Numbered from the stretch's first letter, positions 7,957-16,443 are shown. The stretch: DNA of 64,000 nt from an uncultured Oscillospiraceae bacterium (GCA_910583935.1 CAJTZM010000007.1:49896-113895), one strand, 5' to 3'. Numbers and translations: made by a program. Notes: generated from the sequence alone by a model not told the origin.

Positions 7957-9225
7957 ATGTTTGTAGATATTGCGAAAATCCGTATTAAGGCAGGCGACGG
8001 CGGAAATGGAGCGGTATCCTTCCACCGGGAAAAATATGTGGCCGCCGGCGGGCCGGACGGCGGCGACGGCGGTCGGGGCGGCAACGTTGTTTTTTTAGCG
8101 GACACCAACCTGTCCACCTTACTGGATTTCCAGTATAAACGCCGCTTTATTGCCCAAAACGGCGAAAACGGCAAGGCGGGCCGCTGCACGGGAAAGAGCG
8201 CGCCGGATCTTATCATCCGCGTGCCCATGGGAACGCTGGTAAAGGAAGCGCAGACCGGCCGAATCTTAGCGGATATTTCCACAAGCGAGCCGGTGGTAGT
8301 CGCCAAGGGTGGAAAGGGCGGCTGGGGGAACAGCCATTTTGCAACGGCCACCCGGCAAATCCCCCGTTTTGCCAAGCCGGGAATGACCGGGGAGCTGTTT
8401 GAGGTCACGCTGGAATTAAAGCTGCTAGCCGATGTGGGGCTGGTGGGCTTTCCGAATGTGGGAAAATCCACCCTCGTTTCGGTGATCAGTGAGGCAAAGC
8501 CCAAAATCGCTAATTATCATTTTACCACCCTGACGCCCGTATTGGGTATGGTGCGGATGGAAGAGGGAAAGTCCTTTGTTGTGGCGGATATCCCGGGCCT
8601 GATTGAAGGGGCCAGCGAGGGAATCGGCTTGGGGCATGAATTCCTGCGCCATGTGGAGCGGTGCCGTTTGAACGTGCATATGGTGGATGTATCCGGCAGC
8701 GAGGGACGGGACCCGGCAGAGGATTTTGAAGCGATCAACCGGGAATTGGAAAGCTTTAACGGAGATTTGGCTTCCCGGCCGCAGATTGTAGCGGGCAACA
8801 AATGCGATCTGGCATCGCCGGAGCAGGTAGAGTCCTTCCGGCGGTTTGTCGAGGAAAGGGGGCTGTCCTTCTTCCCGATCTGCGCCGCGAGCAGGCAGGG
8901 GGTAGAGCCGCTGGTCAACGCCATTGCCGCCATGCTGGACAAGCTTCCCCCCATCCGGCAGTATGACCCGGAGCCGGCGCCTCAGCCACAGCAGCTGGAG
9001 GGAAAACGGGACTTTCGCATCCGTGCGGAGGATGGGATATATACTGTGGAAGCGGATTGGCTGATGTCCGCTTTGGGTATGGTGGATATGGAGGATTACG
9101 AGTCCTTACAGTATTTCCAGCGGGTGCTCATAAAATCCGGCATTATTGAGGAGCTGGAGCGGATGGGAATCCGCGAAGGGGACACGGTCAGCATTTTAAA
9201 CTTTGAGTTTGACTATATAAAGTAA
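7957..9225 (+). CDS. obgE: Obg family GTPase
   Basis: Protein of 422 residues with the three Obg parts in order: a glycine-rich Obg fold (GGPDGGDGGRGGNVVF), the GTPase domain (G1 GFPNVGKST, G3 DIPGLIEGASEGIGLG, G4 NKCD) and the C-terminal OCT domain (DFRIRAEDGIYTVEADWLMS), which is the Gram-positive arrangement. It acts in late 50S assembly and stress control; in sporulating bacteria it is also needed for sporulation entry. AAAGGAGG precedes the ATG. It follows the rpmA terminator but is likely reached by readthrough or an unrecognised promoter in the gap. Confidence 0.97.
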   Translation: MFVDIAKIRIKAGDGGNGAVSFHREKYVAAGGPDGGDGGRGGNVVFLADTNLSTLLDFQYKRRFIAQNGENGKAGRCTGKSAPDLIIRVPMGTLVKEAQTGRILADISTSEPVVVAKGGKGGWGNSHFATATRQIPRFAKPGMTGELFEVTLELKLLADVGLVGFPNVGKSTLVSVISEAKPKIANYHFTTLTPVLGMVRMEEGKSFVVADIPGLIEGASEGIGLGHEFLRHVERCRLNVHMVDVSGSEGRDPAEDFEAINRELESFNGDLASRPQIVAGNKCDLASPEQVESFRRFVEERGLSFFPICAASRQGVEPLVNAIAAMLDKLPPIRQYDPEPAPQPQQLEGKRDFRIRAEDGIYTVEADWLMSALGMVDMEDYESLQYFQRVLIKSGIIEELERMGIREGDTVSILNFEFDYIK

Positions 9226-9243
9226 AGGGGTTTGGAAAAGAGA

Positions 9244-9648
9244 ATGCAGGCACAGCAGGATCCCAAATTATTAAGCCCGCTGACCCTGGCCTTTGTCGGG
9301 GACGGCGTATACGAGCTTTTGGTCCGGAAAAGCATTGTAGAAATGGGAAGCATGCCGGCCAAGGCGCTTAACGCCCGCAAGGTGGAGCTGGTCCGGGCCT
9401 CCTCCCAGGCGGCGGTTTACGACGGGTTGGAGTCTGTGCTGACCGACTCGGAGCGGGAGATCTTAAAGCGGGGACGCAACGCCCATACGGGAAGCGTTCC
9501 CAAAAACGCACTGGTAGCCGACTATCACAAGGCCACCGGTTTAGAGGCGCTTTTCGGTTTTTTGTATCTGGCGGGGGAGCATGCGCGGCTGCAAAGCCTA
9601 TTCCAGCAGGCGATGCAGATTTCCCGGGAAAGGATGAAAGAAGAATGA
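9244..9648 (+). CDS. mrnC: Mini-ribonuclease III
   Basis: Protein of about 134 residues consisting only of an RNase III catalytic domain, without the dsRNA-binding domain, as in Mini-III. Signature segments are LAFVGDGVYELLVR (acidic active-site region), NARKVELVRASSQA and KRGRNAHTGSVPKNA. Mini-III matures 23S rRNA ends in Bacillus. The ATG at 9244 is preferred; a TTG at 9232 is in frame but sits directly against the purine-rich AGGGG. The next gene overlaps its stop by four bases. Confidence 0.92.
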   Translation: MQAQQDPKLLSPLTLAFVGDGVYELLVRKSIVEMGSMPAKALNARKVELVRASSQAAVYDGLESVLTDSEREILKRGRNAHTGSVPKNALVADYHKATGLEALFGFLYLAGEHARLQSLFQQAMQISRERMKEE

Positions 9649-10520
9649 AGCAGGTGAAAAGCGGTAAAATTAAAACCTTTTGTGTGGATTGCCTGTACGA
9701 TGCAGTGGGGTCGCTGATCTACGGCGTTGGGATCCTCTGCTTTACGGCGCCGAATCAGGTGGCGCCCGGCGGGGTCAGCGGCGTTGCCACTTTGATCAAT
9801 TTTGTGACAGGGCTTCCCATTGGCGCGATGAATTTAGCCATTAATATCCCTTTAGTCATTATCGGGTTTCTTATTTTGGGAAAAACCTTTACGGCGAAAA
9901 CCCTCAAATCCGTTGTTATCATGTCGGCGATTTTGGACTATGTGGTGGTCTATTTCCCCATTTATACCGGCAATGCGCTGCTGGCGTCGCTGTTCGGCGG
10001 GGTTTGTATGGGCGCGGGATTGGCGGTTGTGTTTATGCGCGGCTCCACCACCGGCGGGTCGGATATTTTGGGAAAGCTTTTGCAGCTGAAGGCCCCTCAC
10101 ATTCCCATCGGCCGGATGATGCTGATTTTAGACTGTTTTGTGTTGGCCGCTGCCGCGATTGTCTATCAAAACATTGAGGCAAGCTTGTTCGGCCTGATTT
10201 CCATGTATGCCTGCTCTCAGGTGATGGACGGAATCCTGTATGGCCTGGAAAACGGCAAGATGGTACATATTGTTTCCCGCAAAAATGCGGAAATTGCCAA
10301 GGACATCATTGCCCATCTGAACCGGTCGGCGACAATTTTAAAGGGGAAGGGCGCTTATTCCGGCGCAGAGATGGACGTGATTATGGTCGTCGTGCGAAAA
10401 ACCGAGTATTTTAAACTGAAAACGCTGGTCCACCGCCATGACCCGGATGCGTTTATTGTCGTGACCGAGGCGGGCGAGATCATCGGAGAGGGCTGGAAGC
10501 CTATTGAGCAGGAGAATTAG
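9645..10520 (+). CDS. YitT family membrane protein (DUF161/DUF2179)
   Basis: Protein of 291 residues with five or six predicted membrane helices in the first 200 residues (YGVGILCFTAPNQVAPGGVS, then LPIGAMNLAINIPLVIIGF) and a soluble C-terminal DUF2179 domain of about 80 residues (HIVSRKNAEIAKDII, FKLKTLVHRHDPDAFIVV). It overlaps mrnC by ATGA and so is translationally coupled. The family is widespread in Firmicutes and has no firmly assigned transport substrate. Confidence 0.9.
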   Translation: MKQVKSGKIKTFCVDCLYDAVGSLIYGVGILCFTAPNQVAPGGVSGVATLINFVTGLPIGAMNLAINIPLVIIGFLILGKTFTAKTLKSVVIMSAILDYVVVYFPIYTGNALLASLFGGVCMGAGLAVVFMRGSTTGGSDILGKLLQLKAPHIPIGRMMLILDCFVLAAAAIVYQNIEASLFGLISMYACSQVMDGILYGLENGKMVHIVSRKNAEIAKDIIAHLNRSATILKGKGAYSGAEMDVIMVVVRKTEYFKLKTLVHRHDPDAFIVVTEAGEIIGEGWKPIEQEN

Positions 10521-10531
10521 GGGGTGCCGCC

Positions 10532-11167
10532 TTGAAGGTTCAGTTTGTGACCAGCGGCTTTTCCAAGGGATTTACCGCTGCTTTTTTGGACCAGCTGCGC
10601 AGATTTCTGTCTCGTAGAAAAAATTTTGTCATGGTCGCCTCGGACTTTTCCGCCCACCAAAAGTCCGAACGATATCTGGCGCAGTATTTGCGGGAATTTG
10701 CCCAAAATGGGCTCGGCTTTGCCCAAGGGATGCTGGTGGACTTTTCCGTATCCCCCCGGCAGGCGGTTTCGATGATCGAAGGGGCGGACGCGGTATGGCT
10801 GTCCGGAGGGCCCACCCTGACCCAGATCCGCTATATCCGGGAGTACGATCTGGCGGATGCCCTGCGGGAGCGGGAAGGGGTCACCGTCGGCATGAGCGCG
10901 GGCGCCATCAACATGGCCGAGCAGGTGCTTCTCGCCAAGGATCCGGGAGACGGCATTGACCGGATGTGCCGGTACGAAGGAATCGGCCTGGTGGATTTTT
11001 CGATTGAGCCCCATTTCGGGGACGCGGAAAAAAACCGCCTGGAGGATGTGCTGGCGGCGGTGCGAGAGGCAGATCGGGGATTTTACGGATTGTACGACGA
11101 GTCCTTTATTGTACAAGCGCTGGGAACGCGGACCTTTTTTGGCCCGTACCGGCAGCTGCATCCATAA
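10532..11167 (+). CDS. Peptidase S51/dipeptidase E-like protein
   Basis: Protein of 211 residues with a class I glutamine-amidotransferase-like fold. The nucleophile elbow VGMSAGAINMAE contains the serine of the S51 GxSAG motif, and FSIEPHFGD holds the conserved His region. The upstream segment ADAVWLSGGPTLTQI is the usual oxyanion-hole region. It starts at TTG, preceded by AGGGGGTG. Related proteins are aspartyl dipeptidases or cyanophycinase-like enzymes; the actual substrate cannot be read. It lies 11 bases after the YitT gene. Confidence 0.8.
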   Translation: MKVQFVTSGFSKGFTAAFLDQLRRFLSRRKNFVMVASDFSAHQKSERYLAQYLREFAQNGLGFAQGMLVDFSVSPRQAVSMIEGADAVWLSGGPTLTQIRYIREYDLADALREREGVTVGMSAGAINMAEQVLLAKDPGDGIDRMCRYEGIGLVDFSIEPHFGDAEKNRLEDVLAAVREADRGFYGLYDESFIVQALGTRTFFGPYRQLHP

Positions 11168-11289
11168 AAACAGGGCGAAAATCTCCGCTTATGGGCGGAA
11201 AGAGCCTATGGAGCTTTCTTGAAAGCGTGCGGATACGGTTTTATCGGCATCCTGTACGCCGCACTTTATGACCGACTGAGGCATGACAG

Positions 11290-12201
11290 ATGGAGCTGAG
11301 AGTCTTACAGTATTTTCTGGCAGTCGCAATGGAGCAAAGCATTTCCGGCGCCGCTGAATCTCTGTTCCTTTCGCAGCCAACGCTTTCCCGGCAGCTGAAG
11401 GAGCTGGAGGAAGAGTTGGGGAAACCGCTTTTTCTCCGGGGAAACCGCCGGATTACCCTGACAGAATAGGGCATGATCCTCCGAAAGCGGGCGGAGGAAA
11501 TTCTAGAGCTGGTAAGGAAAGCGGAGAATGAGATTTCATTGTCCGACGCTGTCATCGCAGGAGACATCACTATAGGCGCAGGCGAGACGGAGGGAATGAG
11601 GATTTTAATCCACGCAGTCAATCAATTGCAAAAGGAACATCCAATGATTCATTTCCACATTATCAGCGGCGACAGAGCAAATGTAACAGAGGATTTAGAC
11701 CGTGGGCTCATTGATTTTGGTCTGTTGTTTGGCTCTGTTGATACGGCGAAATATGAGTGTATCAAAATTCCGTATCACGATACATGGGGCGTATTTATGC
11801 GAAAGGATTCGCCGCTTGCGGCAAAGTCTTTTATTACGGCAGAGGATTTGCGGGATAAGCCGCTGATTTTCTCCCGTCAATCCTATAAGAGTGGCGATCT
11901 TAAGGATTTTTTCCATGCCGAGTATGAAAAACTGAATATTGTCGCCACCTATAATCTGCTGTTTAATGGCTCCATAATGGTGGACGAGGGTATTGGATAT
12001 GCGATCAGCTTAGATAAGCTTATTAATGTATCGGGGGAAAGCAACCTCTGCTTTCGTCCGCTTTGCCCGAAAGTGGAGGCAACGCCAAGCCTTGTTTGGA
12101 AGAAATATCAAATCTTTACAAAGGCCGCCGAGAAGTTTATTCAAAAATTGCAGGATATTTTTTCACTTCTCCAAACAGAATCCCCCGCCCATTTTTTATG
12201 A
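11290..12201 (+). pseudogene. LysR-type regulator interrupted by an in-frame TAG
   Basis: From the ATG at 11290 the frame reads MELRVLQYFLAVAMEQSISG, then a clear LysR winged-helix (LSQPTLSRQLKELEEELGKP) up to ITLTE, where TAG at 11467-11469 (codon 60) replaces the residue that is normally Glu or Ala in LTEAG. The same frame continues without a break through GMILRKRAEEILELVRKAE and the effector-binding domain to 12201, giving 303 residues in total, a normal LysR length. A single nonsense change is the only defect. The downstream two thirds use AT-richer codons than the neighbours, hinting at transfer. A separate effector-domain fragment could start at ATG 11473 but would lack DNA binding. Confidence 0.85.
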
Positions 12202-12219
12202 AAATGGGCGGGGGATTCT
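12177..12219. terminator. Perfect 19-bp hairpin between convergent genes
   Basis: AGAATCCCCCGCCCATTTT (12177-12195) pairs perfectly with 12201-12219 around a five-base loop. It overlaps the stop codon of the LysR gene and sits between it and the convergent YcxB-like gene. There is no long T-run on either side. Confidence 0.65.
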
Positions 12220-12282
12220 GTTATATCGACTCTTTGTTAAGAGCGTTGTGCTTTAGCCTAAATCGGCAGGGGAGGACAGACG

Positions 12283-12795
12283 CTATTTTTTGACAGAAGG
12301 GCACTGTTTTAGAATAAAGGAGCGAAAACTGTCAAGATCTCCAATGGAAAAACCCTTTTTGTCCAGTATAATGCCGCTGTCCTTTCCCAGCATCAGCACA
12401 TATAAAAGCTTTGTCTCCCGGATTTTTGTAACCTGCCGGTATTCAAAGCGGATGGAAAGGGTCCCTTCCTCCATCGTTATTTCGTCTGAGAACCGGACGA
12501 CGGTTTCGGGAATGGCGCCGCCATGAAGCCTTAGGGTGTTCCGATACAGGATCCGGGCGGTGAGATTGGGAAAAAAGAACAGCATGGCGCACAGCAACAA
12601 CGATACGGCAGGCGACAGGATAGAATCCCAATCCCCCGGGAGGAACAGAAGACAGTAGGCGATTGCCAATAGACAAATCCCCATCCCGGCGATGGAAAAC
12701 CGAAAGAAAAACCGCTGAGAAAAGCTGGCCCCACGAGCAAAGGATCGAAGCATCCTTTGGTTGGCGGTATAGCGGTTTTCGAACAGAGCTTCCAT
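12283..12795 (-). CDS. YcxB-like membrane protein
   Basis: Protein of 170 residues: a short cytoplasmic start, two membrane helices (about residues 33-50 and 58-75) and a C-terminal PH-like domain with ITMEEGTLSIRFEYRQVTKI and KKGFSIGDLDSFRSFI. That layout matches the YcxB family of unknown function. The ATG follows a GAGGAA site. It is the third gene of a minus-strand run after coaX and the ECF S component, 41 bases downstream of the latter. Confidence 0.75.
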   Translation of the reverse strand: MEALFENRYTANQRMLRSFARGASFSQRFFFRFSIAGMGICLLAIAYCLLFLPGDWDSILSPAVSLLLCAMLFFFPNLTARILYRNTLRLHGGAIPETVVRFSDEITMEEGTLSIRFEYRQVTKIRETKLLYVLMLGKDSGIILDKKGFSIGDLDSFRSFILKQCPSVKK

Positions 12796-12836
12796 AATAT
12801 TCCTCCCATATAAACGACGACGTCGTAAAAAAGCGT

Positions 12837-13448
12837 TTATGCCTGTGCCTCAGGTTTTGGCAAAAACTGTACCAGCGCCTTACTGATGGCAGTTCCCAGG
12901 ACAAAGGCCACGACCGCTTCCACCAGGCCATTAACGCCTACGAAGGCCGCCAGGAAAGCCAACAAACCCAAGCCGCCGCGCATGGCCACCATATAGTCGG
13001 TGTAGCCAAAGAACAGCATCAGCAGCCCCACGAAAAGAATCGTATTCAAAAGCGCGCCGGACAAGGAAGAAACGGCGAAGGAAAGAATCCTGGTTTTGTC
13101 ATGGGGTGCGATAACCTGGAAGATGAGACCAGCCAGATAACCCATCAAAATGCGTGGAACCATGCAGACTAAAAAGGTGAAAATAGGATTGATGCCTAAA
13201 AGCGCAGAACCGAAAGCGCTCATACCAAAGCATTGGATGAAGCTGGTCAAACCGAAAACGCCGCCGAGAAATGCGCCTGCCGGCGGACCTAAAAGAATCG
13301 TGCCGATTACCACCGGAATGGTCATAAAGGTGATTTCGATTGCGCCAACCTTTAAGTATCCGAGGGGGGTAAAGGCCAAAATCAGCATGATCGCGACTAA
13401 AATGGCCAGCTGTACCAGTCTTCGGGTCTTTTGGGTTGCATTTGTCAT
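12837..13448 (-). CDS. ECF transporter S component (probably pantothenate)
   Basis: Protein of 203 residues with about six membrane helices, substrate-binding (S) component of an energy-coupling-factor transporter. It begins with a basic stretch then LAILVAIMLILAFTPLGYLK, and contains ITFMTIPVVIGTILLGPPAG and GALLNTILFVGLLMLF, typical of the family. The shared EcfA/EcfT module is not in the window. Substrate specificity is inferred from its neighbour: coaX (pantothenate kinase) lies immediately upstream on the same strand, so pantothenate is likely. The ATG has a good AGGAGG site. Confidence 0.8.
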   Translation of the reverse strand: MTNATQKTRRLVQLAILVAIMLILAFTPLGYLKVGAIEITFMTIPVVIGTILLGPPAGAFLGGVFGLTSFIQCFGMSAFGSALLGINPIFTFLVCMVPRILMGYLAGLIFQVIAPHDKTRILSFAVSSLSGALLNTILFVGLLMLFFGYTDYMVAMRGGLGLLAFLAAFVGVNGLVEAVVAFVLGTAISKALVQFLPKPEAQA

Positions 13449-13539
13449 AAAAAATCCTCCTTGCTGCTGTTCGATATTCGATACAGCGCATATTTATTTG
13501 CCAACGGCTCAAAAAGGGCCGCAACAGCCAAAGGAAAAA

Positions 13540-14310
13540 CTATTTTATGTTTTTCTGGAAGAGAATCCGCAGTCCTTCCAAAACCAGGTTTTCGTCTAAA
13601 ACAATGGGATTGCGGCACAATGCGGTAATGGCGCCGGCCAGGCCGCCGGTGGCGATCACGGTCAGCTCCTCGCCCAGCTGCTGGCGGTAACGGTCAATCA
13701 TGCCGTCTAACATGCTGGCGGTTCCGTATAAAATCCCCGATTTCATACAGTCGATGGTATTGGTCCCGATGACCTTTTTCGGCGGGGAAGATAGCTCAAT
13801 CTGCGGCAGCTGCGCCGTCCGGGAGCTCAAAGCCTCCAGCGAAATGCGCACACCCGGCAAGATAGAGCCGCCAACCAGCCGACCTTCCCGGTCCATGGCG
13901 GAAATGGTGGTGGCGGTGCCCATGTCAATGACGATAGAAGGAAGCGGGTACTTTTCCAATGCCGCCACCGAAACGCACACAAGGTCCGCACCGGTTTGGG
14001 CCGGATCGTCGATGGCGATATGCAGGCCGGTTTTGATCCCAGGGCCTACGGTCAGAATCCGCACCGGCTTAATGCGGGAGACAGCCTGTTTGAGTGAAGC
14101 GGACAGCGGAGGAACCACAGAAGAAATGATCGCACCCTCCAGATCGCCGCCCTGATAGCCGTACAGCTGCAGCAGAGAATGGATGGCGATGGCGTATTCA
14201 TCCGGCATTTTGGCGCGGTCGGTACCCATTCGGCTCAAAAACAGCAGGGAATCTCCCCGATATGCGCCGATGGTAATATTGGAGTTGCCGATATCAATGG
14301 TCAAAATCAT
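13540..14310 (-). CDS. coaX: Type III pantothenate kinase
   Basis: Cytosolic enzyme for the first step of CoA synthesis (ATP plus pantothenate to 4'-phosphopantothenate). 256 residues, normal length. ASKHA-fold motifs: DIGNSNITIGAY at the very start, IDMGTATTISAMDREG in the middle, then GGSILPGVRISLEAL and ATGGLAGAI. The start at 14310 gives the canonical MILTIDIGNSN and follows AAAGGGGGAC; longer in-frame starts have no support. It is the first gene of the minus-strand run with an ECF S component, so uptake and phosphorylation of pantothenate appear coupled. Confidence 0.95.
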   Translation of the reverse strand: MILTIDIGNSNITIGAYRGDSLLFLSRMGTDRAKMPDEYAIAIHSLLQLYGYQGGDLEGAIISSVVPPLSASLKQAVSRIKPVRILTVGPGIKTGLHIAIDDPAQTGADLVCVSVAALEKYPLPSIVIDMGTATTISAMDREGRLVGGSILPGVRISLEALSSRTAQLPQIELSSPPKKVIGTNTIDCMKSGILYGTASMLDGMIDRYRQQLGEELTVIATGGLAGAITALCRNPIVLDENLVLEGLRILFQKNIK

Positions 14311-14336
14311 AAATAGTCCCCCTTTTATCCTTCTCC

Positions 14337-14365
14337 AGTATAGTATAAACCTTTTAAAATCACAA
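14337..14365 (-). promoter_or_regulatory. coaX promoter
   Basis: On the minus strand TTGTGA (14365-14360), 17 bases, TATACT (14342-14337). Confidence 0.6.
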
Positions 14366-14438
14366 TGACGCAACAGGAGAAAAGATACAGATAAAGTCCA
14401 ACCAATTTGTTTGTTTTTTCTAAAACCGTTTCCGGTGA

Positions 14439-14467
14439 TTGACAAGCAGAGGAAAAAATGGTATAAA
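14439..14467 (+). promoter_or_regulatory. Rubrerythrin promoter
   Basis: Perfect TTGACA (14439-14444), 17-base spacer, TATAAA (14462-14467). Confidence 0.75.
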
Positions 14468-14505
14468 TAATTAAGAATTATTCCGAATAAAAGGAGGAGA
14501 TTTTT

Positions 14506-15042
14506 ATGAATTTGAAAGGGACGAAGACGGAAGCGAATCTACAGGCGGCTTTTGCTGGGGAATCCCAGGCCAGAAACAAATATACATACTATGCCTCAAA
14601 GGCGAAAAAAGAAGGATACGAGCAGATTGCCGCACTGTTTCTAGAGACGGCGGACAATGAGAAGGAGCACGCCAAAATCTGGTTTAAGCTTCTGCACGAC
14701 GGAGTAGGCACCACGGCGGAGAATCTAAAGGACGCAGCCGCCGGTGAAAATTACGAGTGGACCGATATGTACGCATCCTTTGCCAAAGAGGCCAGGGAAG
14801 AGGGCTTTGATCATATCGCGAAGCTGTTCGAGATGGTTGGCGCGATCGAAAAAGAGCATGAGGCCAGATATCTGGAGCTTTTGAAGAATCTTGAGGAGCA
14901 TAAGGTCTTCTGCAAGGAAGGGCAGGTCGTCTGGATTTGCCGTAACTGCGGTCACATCCATATAGGCGACAAGGCGCCGGAGGTTTGTCCAGTTTGCGCT
15001 CATCCGCAAGCGTATTTTCAGATCTTGGCGAAAAATTACTAG
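14506..15042 (+). CDS. rbr: Rubrerythrin
   Basis: Protein of 178 residues that reduces hydrogen peroxide in anaerobes. The N-terminal ferritin-like domain contains the diiron ligands in GESQARNKYTYYASKAKKEG, ETADNEKEHAKIW and MVGAIEKEHEARYLELL. The C-terminal rubredoxin domain has WICRNCGHIHIG and CPVCAHPQAYF, the two CxxC knuckles of an Fe(Cys)4 site. AAGGAGGAG precedes the ATG and a perfect promoter precedes that; the gene is followed by its own terminator, so it is monocistronic. It marks an anaerobic lifestyle. Confidence 0.96.
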   Translation: MNLKGTKTEANLQAAFAGESQARNKYTYYASKAKKEGYEQIAALFLETADNEKEHAKIWFKLLHDGVGTTAENLKDAAAGENYEWTDMYASFAKEAREEGFDHIAKLFEMVGAIEKEHEARYLELLKNLEEHKVFCKEGQVVWICRNCGHIHIGDKAPEVCPVCAHPQAYFQILAKNY

Positions 15043-15105
15043 TGCAAAGGAAAAAATAGCCGCCTGTTCAGGCGGCGCTCATAAGGCAATGTGAGAAGCG
15101 CTTTT

Positions 15106-15144
15106 GAAAACGGCATAGCTTGCGGGCTATGCCGTTTTCTTTGG
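15106..15144 (+). terminator. Terminator after rubrerythrin
   Basis: GAAAACGGCATAGC (15106-15119) pairs perfectly with GCTATGCCGTTTTC (15126-15139). A smaller GCCGCC/GGCGGC hairpin lies at 15060-15076. Confidence 0.8.
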
Positions 15145-15501
15145 AAAAGAGAATTCCCCAGTACAGCCGATGGACAAAAAGCCCCTATGATAAAACAAAA
15201 GCGACTGACAATGATACAGATATTATAGGATCATGCGCTGCTGTATGACGAAAAAAATCGACGTACAGCAGCGTATTTTTTGTTATTTAGATTTCGGTAT
15301 AATTCGTATAGAGACCGTGAGACTGTCAGGAATTTTGAATGGGACAGGCGTCCCTTCTTCCAGAAAAAAGACGTAGGAAAAGAAAAAATGATTGGAAAAA
15401 GAGACCAATAGATATGTTGCCAATATAATAGCGTATATTAAAGTATATTGGCCTTGCCCCGCCATCGAAGAAGAAATATCGTTATGAGGAGGGGCGTGAA
15501 A
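15145..15501. other. Gene-free interval before an XRE regulator
   Basis: No protein gene is visible. It holds a terminator-like hairpin, CGCTGCTGTA (15236-15245) with TACAGCAGCG (15264-15273) followed by TATTTTTTG, which could end a short RNA of unknown origin, and an inverted repeat CCAATATA (15420-15427) with TATATTGG (15444-15451) in the region where the promoter of the XRE gene should lie. Confidence 0.45.
15420..15451. promoter_or_regulatory. Candidate operator dyad of XRE gene
   Basis: CCAATATA and TATATTGG are separated by 16 bases and overlap TATAAT-like elements about 50 bases upstream of the regulator start. Autoregulation is an inference from position. Confidence 0.3.
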
Positions 15502-15864
15502 ATGGAAATGAACGAATCTGTACGGAAGAACCTGATAATCATAAGGCAAATAGAGGGAAGCTCAATAGTGGAGTTCGCGGCGAAAATCGACGTAAGCAGA
15601 ACAACGCTGCAAAATATAGAAGCGGGAAAAGCAAACCTGACGCTGGATATGGTAGAATCCATCGCAAAGCGATTGGGCATATCGCCGCTGGTATTGCTGA
15701 GCGACGAATATGACGAAGAGCAGATGCGGATTGTGAAGGTGCTGTTGGACAATTTAAAATGGATGAAGAGGCTGACGCGGGAGGAGCAAACGGAGGTGCT
15801 GCGGCATTTTAACAGTTTGGTGCGGATCCTTTCGAAGGGGGAAGGGTACGCATCTGAGGACTGA
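15502..15864 (+). CDS. XRE-family transcriptional regulator
   Basis: Protein of 120 residues. The first 70 form a helix-turn-helix of the Xre/Cro type: RKNLIIIRQIEGSSIVEFAA, then KIDVSRTTLQNIEAGKANLT and VESIAKRLGISPLVLL. The remaining 50 residues are charged and helical, likely for dimerisation. The ATG at 15502 follows GAGGAGGGG. It lies 111 bases upstream of the heptad-repeat gene but that gene has its own promoter. The regulated target is unknown. Confidence 0.85.
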   Translation: MEMNESVRKNLIIIRQIEGSSIVEFAAKIDVSRTTLQNIEAGKANLTLDMVESIAKRLGISPLVLLSDEYDEEQMRIVKVLLDNLKWMKRLTREEQTEVLRHFNSLVRILSKGEGYASED

Positions 15865-15922
15865 TGTCCGGGGGAAGATCGAGTCCTTGTTGTAATGGAA
15901 GATTCCCTGATGCGGAAATCCA

Positions 15923-15951
15923 TTGAAAACAGAAAGCAGACATGCTATACT
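15923..15951 (+). promoter_or_regulatory. Promoter of heptad-repeat gene
   Basis: TTGAAA (15923-15928), 17-base spacer, TATACT (15946-15951) with an extended TGC just upstream of the -10. Confidence 0.65.
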
Positions 15952-15975
15952 AGCGTTGGGGGAGGGGAAATCCAT

Positions 15976-16416
15976 ATGAAAACCTATGACGAAATGACTG
16001 ACAGAGAACTTCTATTAGCAATGGCTCAGCGCATGGACTCAATGGCTCAGCGCATGGACTCAATGGCTCAGCGCATGGACTCTATGGACCAGCGCATGGA
16101 CTCTATAGACCAGCGCATGGACTCTATAGACCAGCGCATGGACTCTATGGACCGGCAGTTAAATTCTGTGAGAATGAAAGTGGATGGCCTGGAAATTCGG
16201 CTGAACGGCGTAGACCAAAAGCTTGATGGCCTGGAAATAAAGATGGAACGGTATTTTAATGAAACGGTGAAGACGGTAGGCGATGTTGTAGATATTGTCG
16301 GCAAACAGATAAAAGAGAGTGAAGAGCGGCTGTCTGCCAGAATCGAAGAGATTGAAGTGGTTACCGCGCAGAACTGTTATGAAATTCAGAAAATAAAAAA
16401 TAAAAAAGCTATGTAG
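15976..16416 (+). CDS. Coiled-coil protein with tandem heptad repeats
   Basis: Protein of 146 residues, function not recognised. After a short start MKTYDEMTDRELLLA the residues from 16 to about 64 are copies of a seven-residue unit of the form M-[AD]-Q-R-M-D-S, giving a regular a/d hydrophobic pattern with Met/Ile, so a parallel coiled coil is expected. The following part (DGLEIRLNGVDQKLDGLEIK) continues the same register with degenerate units, and the C-terminus is basic. At DNA level the repeat is 21 bases. GGGGAGGGG precedes the ATG. Such proteins resemble phage or surface fibres and cytoplasmic coiled-coil scaffolds; no membrane segment is visible. Confidence 0.8.
   Translation: MKTYDEMTDRELLLAMAQRMDSMAQRMDSMAQRMDSMDQRMDSIDQRMDSIDQRMDSMDRQLNSVRMKVDGLEIRLNGVDQKLDGLEIKMERYFNETVKTVGDVVDIVGKQIKESEERLSARIEEIEVVTAQNCYEIQKIKNKKAM
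16021..16167 (+). repeat. Seven tandem 21-bp repeats inside a CDS
   Basis: Units start at 16021, 16042, 16063, 16084, 16105, 16126 and 16147. The first three share ATGGCTCAGCGCATGGACTC, units 4-6 read AT[GA]GACCAGCGCATGGACTCT, and the seventh is degenerate. All are in frame, so copy-number change would not shift the frame. Confidence 0.95.
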
Positions 16417-16443
16417 CATAAAATGGGAAAGCCCGAATGTTTG

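Noticed and set aside
11467..11469. TAG read as pyrrolysine in the LysR gene
   Set aside because: LysR regulators do not use pyrrolysine, no PYLIS-like context or pyl genes are visible, and a simple nonsense mutation suffices.
14468..14490. PerR box in the rubrerythrin promoter region
   Set aside because: The AT-rich sequence after the -10 has only partial symmetry and does not fit TTATAATNATTATAA well.
16021..16167. Possible CRISPR-like array
   Set aside because: Units are directly adjacent, in frame and without unique spacers; no cas genes are present.
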